Made by a program: the position numbers and the translations under genes | NCBI GenBank assembly: GCA_040391605.1 | Contig: JBEBXK010000001.1 | Coordinates: 62,001 to 126,000 of the forward strand | From: Vulgatibacter incomptus_A | Lineage (GTDB): Bacteria > Myxococcota > Myxococcia > Myxococcales > Vulgatibacteraceae | DNA: 64,000 nt | Direction: 5' to 3' | Shown: positions 1 to 7,400 of the stretch, piece after piece | Numbering within the stretch: the first letter of the stretch is position 1 | Layout: every line of letters starts with the position of its first letter | Notes under the pieces: generated by a model | Told to the model about the DNA's origin: nothing | What the model saw: only the letters and a program-made list of their open reading frames with translations | The model's database searches: none

Positions 1-510
1 CTGGTCACCCGGATCTCAGACGCCGTGATCCGCACCACCCACCTCACCGGCGTGGCCACCGACATCGGCATCGAGATCGCCGCAGTCGTCTTCTGGTTCC
101 GGGATCGCGCCAAGGGCAAGGGCGCCATGGGCTGGATCACCGCGCTCTTCGAGGCGCCGAGGGTCCGGGAAGCCCGCCGGCTCTTGCTTCACCTGGCCAT
201 CTTCGGCTCCTTCCTCGCCGGTGCTGTCATCGGGCCGATGCTCTACCTGCGCAGGGGACATCTGGCGATGCTGCTGCCCGCCGGGTTGATCCTCCTGCTG
301 GTGGCCTTCGACGTCCTGGGCAACGCGTGGATCCGGCCGTCGTCGATCCTCCCAGCCCCTTCCGAGGAGGAGGCCGGCATGATGAGGCCGCTCGAGCCTT
401 CGGTGTCGGCCCTCGCTCGTCCTGCCGGGGAGGAGGGCGGCACCATGAGGCCCCTCGAGTCTTCGGCGTCGATCCTCGCACGTTCTGCCGAGGAGGAGGG
501 CGAACCATGA
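1..510 (+). CDS. DUF1275 (YoaK-like) membrane protein, 5' truncated by window
   Basis: The reading frame is open from base 1, so the true start lies upstream. The first visible residues include THLTGVATDIGIEIA, which matches the conserved TGxxTDlG segment of the DUF1275/YoaK family of six-helix inner-membrane proteins of unknown function. Two hydrophobic helices follow, at about bases 181-240 and 250-330. After about base 337 the protein leaves the family fold and continues into the tandem repeat at 337-658, giving an acidic tail with two copies of an MRPLE...EEEG unit. It stops at TGA 508-510, exactly at a repeat junction. The family usually ends soon after the last helix, so the tail is an acquired extension. 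Family assignment is fairly secure; function is unknown. Confidence 0.75.
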   Translation: MVTRISDAVIRTTHLTGVATDIGIEIAAVVFWFRDRAKGKGAMGWITALFEAPRVREARRLLLHLAIFGSFLAGAVIGPMLYLRRGHLAMLLPAGLILLLVAFDVLGNAWIRPSSILPAPSEEEAGMMRPLEPSVSALARPAGEEGGTMRPLESSASILARSAEEEGEP

Positions 511-572
511 GGTCCCTCGAGCCTTCGGCGTCGATCCTCGTGCGTCCTGCCGAGGAGGAGGGCGAACCATGA
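507..572 (+). CDS. Possible 21-residue micro-ORF within minisatellite
   Basis: ATG at 507 overlaps the DUF1275 stop codon as ATGA and is preceded by GAGGAGG at good spacing. The frame runs 21 codons (MRSLEPSAS...EEEGEP) and stops at 570-572, again overlapping the next ATG. The start signals are visible, but nothing independent shows that the peptide is made; it may simply be a by-product of the repeat length. Confidence 0.3.
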   Translation: MRSLEPSASILVRPAEEEGEP

Positions 573-658
573 GGCCCCTCGAGCCTTCGGCGTCGACCCT
601 CGCTCGTCCTGCCGCGGAGGAGGGCGAAACGGTGGGGCCTTTCGAGCCCCTGGAGTGA
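569..658 (+). CDS. Possible 29-residue micro-ORF, last minisatellite copy
   Basis: ATG at 569 overlaps the preceding micro-ORF stop and has its own upstream GAGGAGG. The frame runs 29 codons and ends in PFEPLE at TGA 656-658, 16 nt before the ABC transporter start. It could couple translation of the membrane protein to the transporter. Low confidence as a real product. Confidence 0.25.
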   Translation: MRPLEPSASTLARPAAEEGETVGPFEPLE

Positions 659-674
659 TCGCGAGGGACATCGG

Positions 675-2489
675 TTGCCTGCCCCGCGGGATCTTGCGAA
701 AAGAGCCCCAGTGAACCTCGTCGATCGCCGCCTCCTCGCCCTGCTGCGTCCCTACCGCCTGCGTGTCCTGGCGGCGATCGGCTGCGCGGCCCTCGCGGCA
801 GCGGGCATGGGGGCCTACGCCTTCCTCGCGGGCCCGGCCTTGCGGGCGCTGGTGCAGGGTGACTCCCTCGACGTCGGCCCGATGCTGGGGCGGATCGTTC
901 CGGCGGAGCTGGTCGCGGCGTTGTCGGGGGGCGTGTTGGGGAGCCTGCCGCTCCTCCTCGTGGCGGCGGGGCTGGTGAAGGCGGCTGCGTCTGCCGGCTT
1001 CAATGTCTGGCTCCCCGGCGCGGTGGCAGGTGCGAGCGCGGATCTGCGACGCACGCTCTACCGGCGGCTCCTCGCCGCCGATCCCTCCTTTTTTCAGCAG
1101 CGGTCCACCGGCGACCTGGTGTCCCGCTTCACCACCGACGTGGCCTCGGCGGAGACCGCGGCCTCGCAGGTGGCCGTGACCCTGGTGCGCGATCTCGCCC
1201 AGGCGCTGGCGCTGGTGGTGGTCTGCGCGGTGATCGACGTGCGGCTGATGATCGCCGCGGTGGTGGTGATCCCGGGGACGCTGGTGCCGGTGTCCCGCTT
1301 CTCCTCTCGTCTGCGCGCCATCGGCAAGGAGCAGCTCGACGCCCAGGGCGCCGTGGCTCGGCGGGTGGAGCAGGCCCTCTCGGGCCATCGGATCATCCAG
1401 GCCTACGGCGGTGAGGGCCACGAGCAGCGGCGCCTCGCGAAGGCCAACGACGCGCTCCTCGAAGTGATGAGGCGATCGCTGCGCTGGCGGGCGGCGTTCA
1501 CGCCGGTGATGGAGATCCTGGGGGTGCTGGGCCTGGCGGCGGCCATCGCCTACGCGGGCCGGGCGGTGGCCGAGGGCAGCCTCCCTCCGGAGGCCGTAGT
1601 CTCCTTCGCCGCCGCGGCGCTGATGCTCTTTCAGCCGCTGAAGGCGTTGGGGAACCTGGGGCAGCAGCTCGCCCAGCTCCGCGCCGCAGCGGATCGGGCC
1701 TTCGAGCTGCTCGACGCGCCGGACGCGGTGGTGGATGCGCCGGAGGCGATGGCGCTTCCGTCGCCAAGGGAGGTGCGGCTGGATGGTGTGGGGGTCTTTT
1801 ACGGAGAGCGAGAGGTGCTCAAGGGGATCGATCTGGTCTTTCGCGCCGGCGAGACCGTGGCCCTGGTGGGGGAGAGCGGCGCCGGCAAGAGCACGATCGC
1901 CGGGCTGCTGCTGCGCTTCGTCGAGCCGACCTCGGGGAGCATCCGCTTCGACGGACGGGACATCCGGGAGGGGAGCCTGCGCTCGCTGCGTTCCCACGTG
2001 GGCTATGTGCCCCAGGAGACGGTGGTCTTCACCGACACTGTACGTGCCAACCTCGCCTGTGGCGCAGACCTCCCGGAGGAGACGATGCGCGCGGCGGCGT
2101 CGGAGGCCAACGCGCACCTCTGGATCGAGCGCCTGCCTCTAGGCTACGACAGCGAGCTGGGGCAGGGCGGGGGCGATCTCTCCGGCGGCGAGCGGCAGCG
2201 TCTGGGGGTAGCGCGGGCCCTGGCTCGAGACGCGAGGGTGCTGATCCTGGACGAGGCGACCAGCGCCCTGGACGCAGAGAACGACGCGCTCCTGCAGGAG
2301 GCCTTCGCCCGGGCGTTGGGGGGCGATCGGATCGGGATCGTGATCAGCCATCGGCTGGCGTCGCTGCGCGGGGTCGATCGCGTCGTCGTGCTGGAGGAGG
2401 GCCGGATCGTGGAGGAGGGGACGGCGGAGGAGCTGCTCCAGCGCGGAGGCCGCTTCGCCCGCCTATGGGAGCTGCAGGCCGCGGCCTGA
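675..2489 (+). CDS. ABC exporter, MsbA-like (fused membrane and ATPase domains)
   Basis: A 604-residue half-transporter: an N-terminal six-helix exporter domain (about residues 20-330) followed by a nucleotide-binding domain. The NBD shows Walker A GESGAGKST (residues 399-407), signature LSGGERQR (from 502) and Walker B LILDEATSALD (Asp526/Glu527), then the H-loop region VISHRLAS. Length and order match MsbA/LmrA-type homodimeric exporters, which flip lipid A or other hydrophobic substrates across the inner membrane. The TTG start at 675 has GAGGGA about 7 nt upstream; GTG 711 is an alternative with a weaker site. It is 16 nt after the minisatellite micro-ORF and convergent with the CBS gene 6 bp away. 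Substrate cannot be told from sequence. Confidence 0.88.
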   Translation: MPAPRDLAKRAPVNLVDRRLLALLRPYRLRVLAAIGCAALAAAGMGAYAFLAGPALRALVQGDSLDVGPMLGRIVPAELVAALSGGVLGSLPLLLVAAGLVKAAASAGFNVWLPGAVAGASADLRRTLYRRLLAADPSFFQQRSTGDLVSRFTTDVASAETAASQVAVTLVRDLAQALALVVVCAVIDVRLMIAAVVVIPGTLVPVSRFSSRLRAIGKEQLDAQGAVARRVEQALSGHRIIQAYGGEGHEQRRLAKANDALLEVMRRSLRWRAAFTPVMEILGVLGLAAAIAYAGRAVAEGSLPPEAVVSFAAAALMLFQPLKALGNLGQQLAQLRAAADRAFELLDAPDAVVDAPEAMALPSPREVRLDGVGVFYGEREVLKGIDLVFRAGETVALVGESGAGKSTIAGLLLRFVEPTSGSIRFDGRDIREGSLRSLRSHVGYVPQETVVFTDTVRANLACGADLPEETMRAAASEANAHLWIERLPLGYDSELGQGGGDLSGGERQRLGVARALARDARVLILDEATSALDAENDALLQEAFARALGGDRIGIVISHRLASLRGVDRVVVLEEGRIVEEGTAEELLQRGGRFARLWELQAAA

Positions 2490-2495
2490 GACGCT

Positions 2496-3341
2496 TCACG
2501 TACTCTCGGCGGACGGCGTGGATGAGGCCTCGGCGCGGGTGTGATCGCGGAGCCAGACGAGGACGTCGACGTAGGAGAGGATCCCGACCAGGTGATCCTC
2601 GTCGTCGACGACGGCGACGGCGCCGATCCGGTCGTCGGTGAAGACGTCGAGGATATCGGTGAGACGATTGTTCACTCGGACGATGATGGGATCCGGGGCC
2701 ATCACGTTGGTCACGACCTCTTCGAGGCGGCCCTGCTCCACGGAGGTCCAGTCCAGGAAGTCGGTGCCGAAGTAGGAGCGGAGATCACGCTCCGAGAGCA
2801 TACCGACCAGGCGCTCGTCGGCGTCGACGACCGGCAGGTGACGAAAGCCTCCCTCCAGCAGCGCGCCCGCCGCGTCACCCAGGGTGGCGTCGGTGGCGAT
2901 GGTGATCGGATCGGCGGTCATCACCCGCGCCACCACCAGGGACGAGAAGTCGCGCACGGGCGCGGCGGCGCCGGCCACCGCAGCCAGGACGTCGCTGTCG
3001 GTGACGATCCCCCGGAGGACGCCGTCCGGATCCACCACGGGGAGCGAGTGGATCCGATGGCGCCTCATCAGCTCGGCGGCCTCCTCCACCTCCGCCTCGG
3101 CGCCGATGGTCACCGGTGGGCGATGCATGGCGTCGTAGACCGGGATCAGCCGAGGGTTCCCCGGCCGGCTCGCCTGCTCGACGAGATCCATGCGGGAGAG
3201 GACCCCCACCACCCGGCTCTGGGCGTCGATCACCGGCAGATGGCGAAAGCGCCGGAAGCGCATCAGGTCGGAGGAGAGGCCGAGCTCGTCCCACTCCCGC
3301 ACCGTGGCGACGTTCCGGGTCATCAGCTCTTCAATGCGCAT
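2496..3341 (-). CDS. Four-CBS-domain protein
   Basis: About 281 residues composed of four consecutive CBS motifs, each with the typical HLPVVD or SLPVVD strand followed by G(V/I)(L/V)S..DL (for example RHLPVIDAQSRVVGVLSRMDL, split by the family pattern). CBS pairs form Bateman modules that bind adenine nucleotides and act as energy or ligand sensors; two modules are present and no catalytic domain is attached, so it probably regulates a partner in trans. The start at 3341 (MRIEELM) is chosen over the longer frame because GCAGGAGG lies just upstream. The partner is not evident from neighbours. Confidence 0.85.
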   Translation of the reverse strand: MRIEELMTRNVATVREWDELGLSSDLMRFRRFRHLPVIDAQSRVVGVLSRMDLVEQASRPGNPRLIPVYDAMHRPPVTIGAEAEVEEAAELMRRHRIHSLPVVDPDGVLRGIVTDSDVLAAVAGAAAPVRDFSSLVVARVMTADPITIATDATLGDAAGALLEGGFRHLPVVDADERLVGMLSERDLRSYFGTDFLDWTSVEQGRLEEVVTNVMAPDPIIVRVNNRLTDILDVFTDDRIGAVAVVDDEDHLVGILSYVDVLVWLRDHTRAEASSTPSAEST

Positions 3342-3451
3342 CACGATCCTCCTGCGGGCGTTATAAAGGGGGCCTTCCCCCATCAAGCTAAGGCGCCGGC
3401 GCCGACGCGGCGAAGCCGGCGTTCGATCATTTGCGCCAAGAGGTACCGACC

Positions 3452-4183
3452 ATGCTCTTCCCCAAGCCGCCGGCGTCCGATCGCCAGATCCTTCGCCGGA
3501 TCCTGGAGACTGCCCGCCGCCTCGGCCCCTCCGGTGTCGCCGTCTTCGACCTGGACTCGACCCTAATCGACAACCGGCCGCGGCAGGCGCGGATCCTCCA
3601 GGAGATCGGCGCCGTCTTCGCGTTGCCCGCGCTGATCGCCTCGTCGCTCTCCCATTGGGGCTCGAGCTGGGACATCCGGGGCGCCATGCGCACGGCAGGG
3701 CTGGCGGATGGAGACGCCGAGCGGATCCTGGACGAGGCGATGGAGCTCTGGGCCGCCCGCTTCTTCACCGACGAGTACTGTGTGTATGACCAGGCCGCCG
3801 CCGGTGCGAAGGACTTCCTGGGCGAGCTCCGCTCCGCCGGCGCGAAGGTGGTCTACTGCACCGGCAGGCCCGAGCTGATGCGGCGCGGCACCATCGAGAG
3901 CTTCATTCGCTTTGGCTTCCCCGCGCCGGACGATCGGGAGGTGGCGCTGGTGATGAAGGCGTCTCCCGAGGATCGCGACGACGACTTCAAGCGGGAGGCC
4001 GAGGCCCGGCTCCGGGGACACGGCGAGGTCTTCGCCGCCTTCGACAACGAGCCCACCCACATCAACGGCTACCGCGTGGCCTTCCCGGAGGCCCACGTGG
4101 TCCACCTCGCCACCGATCACTCGGGCCGGCCGGTGACGGTAGCCTCCGGCATCCCGGCGATCACGGACTTCCTCCTGCCGTAG
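3452..4183 (+). CDS. HAD-superfamily hydrolase
   Basis: About 243 residues. Motif I is DLDSTLID (nucleophile Asp33, acid Asp35), motif II is YCTGR, a conserved Lys lies in ALVMKAS, and the metal-binding motif IV is FDNEP near residue 190. This is the haloacid dehalogenase fold used by small-molecule phosphatases and phosphonatases; a cap-like helical segment lies between motifs I and II. The ATG at 3452 is preferred over TTG 3431 because AAGAGG sits 8 nt upstream of it. It is divergent from the CBS gene (about 110 bp apart), so a shared control region is possible. Substrate unknown. Confidence 0.8.
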   Translation: MLFPKPPASDRQILRRILETARRLGPSGVAVFDLDSTLIDNRPRQARILQEIGAVFALPALIASSLSHWGSSWDIRGAMRTAGLADGDAERILDEAMELWAARFFTDEYCVYDQAAAGAKDFLGELRSAGAKVVYCTGRPELMRRGTIESFIRFGFPAPDDREVALVMKASPEDRDDDFKREAEARLRGHGEVFAAFDNEPTHINGYRVAFPEAHVVHLATDHSGRPVTVASGIPAITDFLLP

Positions 4184-4254
4184 GGTCCGCCACGCTGCGT
4201 GAGCGGGCTTGCTCCATGGTCCCGTCGCCCGGAGTTGGGCGCAGCATCGGATCC

Positions 4255-4290
4255 GCCTTGGCCTGGCCGAGCTCCCGCGTCGGCCAAGGC
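4255..4290. terminator. Hairpin after HAD gene
   Basis: A perfect 9-bp stem, GCCTTGGCC (4255-4263) and GGCCAAGGC (4282-4290), lies 70 bp past the HAD stop. There is no T-tract, so it is terminator-like only by position. Confidence 0.4.
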
Positions 4291-4421
4291 GCCGCGGCGG
4301 CGCCCGGGGATGTCAGAGCCCTGTGGTATGAAGGTCTTTCCGATCGAGAGCCGGGGCCTGCCCTGCTCTTCATGGAGGATGAGGGGCGTTCGCCGTCTCC
4401 AGCGCCTCCTTCGAGGACATC

Positions 4422-7400
4422 ATGCCTGCCGCGTCCAAGCCGCCCGCCCTTCGGAGACCCTCCCTCCGCGCCGCGCTCCTGCTCGCCACCGTCGCCACGG
4501 CAGTCGCGGGGACCGCCTGTGGGGGCTGCGGCGGGCAGACGACGGACGTTACGGGCGAGGAGGGCCGGAGGCTCGAGCCGCTCCCCGAGGCCCCGCCGCT
4601 GGACGTGGAGCCGCTGGCTGTGCCCGGCGCCGGGGGCGCGCTCGCCGTGGTGGTGGCCCGGCCCATGGGCGCCGCCCCTGGCGCGATGGCCCCGACCATC
4701 ACCTTCTCCAAGCCGATGATCGCCCTGGGAGGCGTGGAGGAGGAGCGGGCCCTGCCTCCGCCTGCCACCATCGATCCGCCGATCCCCGGGGTGTGGCGTT
4801 GGCTCGGCTCGGCGAGCGTGGAGCTGATCCCCGACGGGCCCGTGCCCTTCAGCACGCGCTTCCACGTGGAGGTCCCGGCCGGGCTGACCGCGGTGGACGG
4901 ATCGAAGCTGAAGGAGGCCTATCGCTGGGAGTTCACAACACCTGGACCACGGGTTGTGTCGATCGATCCTGCTCCTGGTGATCGCTGGCTCGAGGCCTCG
5001 ACCATCTTCTCCATCCGCTTCGATCAGCCGGTGGCGGATCCTGCCGCCCACATCCGGGTCGAGGTCGAAGGCCAGGGCGAGCTGCCCCTCCGGCTGGTGC
5101 GGGAGGTGGAGATCGGCAAGGAGGAGCAGCAGCAGATGGAGGCAGCGGCCTCGGCCCGCGATCGATCGATCCTCCCGGTCCCGAGCCGCGACCTCCTCTA
5201 CGAGTTGGAGGCACGGCTCCCCCTCGATCGCGGGTTGGAGCTGGTGATCGACGGGGCGCTGCGGGGGAAGGAGGGGACGCTCACCCTTGGTGATACAATG
5301 CGTCACGGCTATCGCAGCCACGGAAGCATGCAGATCCTGGGGGCGGAGGGCTGCTTCTGGAAGGGGGAGCGCTGCTCGTGGGGGCCACTGGTCCTCGCGA
5401 CGAGCAACGTCGCGGAGATGGAGAGCCTGCGGAGCCGGCTGACGATCGAGCCTGCGGTGGCCCTCGATTGGGAGAACGCCTTTGCCCGCAAGCCCAATCG
5501 ATGGGAGAAGCGAAGCGAGGCTTACGTGGTGATCCCGGGGGCGTTTCGTCCGGGGACCACCTACGCCCTCCGAATCGCGGCGGGCGTGAAGGATGAGTTC
5601 GGCGGATCGGCCCCTGCTTTCGAGGGGGAGCTGCGCCTGGACGATCGGGAGGCCTCGCTCGATCCGGGAGCGAGGGTCGCGCTGATCGAGAGCGGCGGCG
5701 ACGGCGCGCTCCCGGTGCAGACTGTGAACCTGCGGCGGATGGACGTCTCCCTCTGGAGCCTCAGCCCGTCCCAGGCGGCGGTGGCGCTACGGAGCTGGAA
5801 TCTGCCGTCGACGAACCCCGATCGTCGCCTCGAGCTGGACGTCTCCTCGGCGAAGAACGCCACCAAGTGGTCGCCGGTCAAGGTTGGCGAGGTCTTCGCT
5901 CCAGGCGCCAGGACGGGGATCTTCGCGGCGCGCTTCGAGTCGGCGGAGAAGGCCGATCGCTATCCGCCAGAGGTGATCGGGCAGGTGACGGACTTCGCTG
6001 TCCACTCCAAGCTCGGCGCCACGGCTGGCCTCGTCTGGGTGACCCGTCTCTCGACCGGCGACTCGGTAGCCGGCGCGGCTCTCTCCCTCTTCGATTGGGG
6101 TGGCGAGCGGCGCTGGCAGGGGCGCACCGACGCAGAGGGGATGGCGCAGATCCCCGGCCTCGACGAGCTGATCCCCACCGACGAGCCGGGGCGGTGGAGC
6201 GTTGGCCGATATGCCATGGTGGCGGCGGAGAAGGACGGCGAGATCGGGGTTACCGCCTCCCATTGGAACGCCGGCCTGGGCCCCTGGGCCTTCGGCATCG
6301 GTAGCGATTGGGGTGGGAAGGTCCCCGACGGCCTCGGGCTGATCTTCGCTGAGCGTGGGATCTACCGGCCCGGCGATACGGCGCATCTCAAAGGCTTGGT
6401 CCGCTTCCGCCGGATGGGCGAGATCCACACGCCGCCGAAGGGCACGAAGGTGAAGGTCGTGGTCAGCGATCCCAAGGGCGACGAGCTCGTCTCCCGGGAG
6501 CTGGAGTCGAGCGATCACGGCACCTTCTTCCTGGATGTGGAGCTGGGTCGGGAGGTTCCGCTGGGCACCTTCTCGGTGGAGGCGCGGATGGAGATCGAGG
6601 GCGAGCCGCTGCTCCGCTTCGGCGAGTTCCGGGTGGAGGAGTATCGGGCGCCCCAGTTCCGGGTGGATCTCTCCGTGGAGCCCCAGGCGCTGATCGCCGG
6701 GGAGCCGGCGACAGGGAGTGTGCTGGCCCGCTATCTCTTTGGTGGGGCGATGGCGGAGTCCAAGGTACGTTGGAGCCTGATCCGCAAGGGCGGCAGCTTC
6801 ACGCCTCCCGGCTACGAAGCCTTCACCTTCGGCTCGAATACCTGGTGGTGGGACGATGGGGAGCCGGTGCCGTCGCGGGAGGTGATCGGCAGCGGCGAAG
6901 GGCTCACAGGACCGCTGGGGGAGCTCACCCTCGATCTGGGGACCTCCCAGGCGCCGGGGGAGAAGCCCTACGACTACACCCTGGAGGCGGAGGTGGCGGA
7001 CGTGAACCGCCAGCGCGTCGCCGCCCGCACCTCCTACGTCGTACATCCGGCCGCCGCCTACGCCGGGGTCCGGACGACGTCCCCCGGCTTTCCCCAGGTG
7101 GGGGCGCCGATGGCGATCGAGTTGGTGGCGGTGCGCCCCGACGGCAGCCGGGCCGCGGGCTCGAAGATTCACCTCGAGGTAAAGCGGCGGGAGTGGAAGT
7201 CGATCCAGAAGAAGGGGGTGGGCGGCCAATGGTTCACGATCAGCGAGCCGGTGGAGGAGGCCGTCTTCTCCTGTGACGTCGTGACAGGCGACGACGCGTC
7301 GAGCTGCGCCTTCGAGCCGGCGGCGCCGGGGCTTCATGTGCTCGAGGCGGTCCTGGTCGATTCCGCCGGGCGCAGGCAGACTACTCGGGACTCGCGCTAC

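Larger units (their letters stand above)
337..658 (+). repeat. 62/63-bp minisatellite at DUF1275 3' end
   Basis: Repeat starts can be anchored on the ATG codons at 382, 445, 507 and 569, giving spacings of 63, 62 and 62 bp, with a partial copy upstream from about 337. Each unit carries a GAGGAGG ribosome-binding-like stretch about 6-8 nt before its ATG. The 63-bp unit keeps the upstream frame open; the 62-bp units create ATGA stop/start overlaps. Confidence 0.9.

Noticed and set aside
337..658. CRISPR array or attachment site
   Set aside because: Contiguous 62/63-bp tandem units without spacers; no integrase nearby.
243..2117. 624-residue minus-strand ORF over the ABC exporter
   Set aside because: Antisense to a gene with intact Walker A, signature and Walker B motifs.
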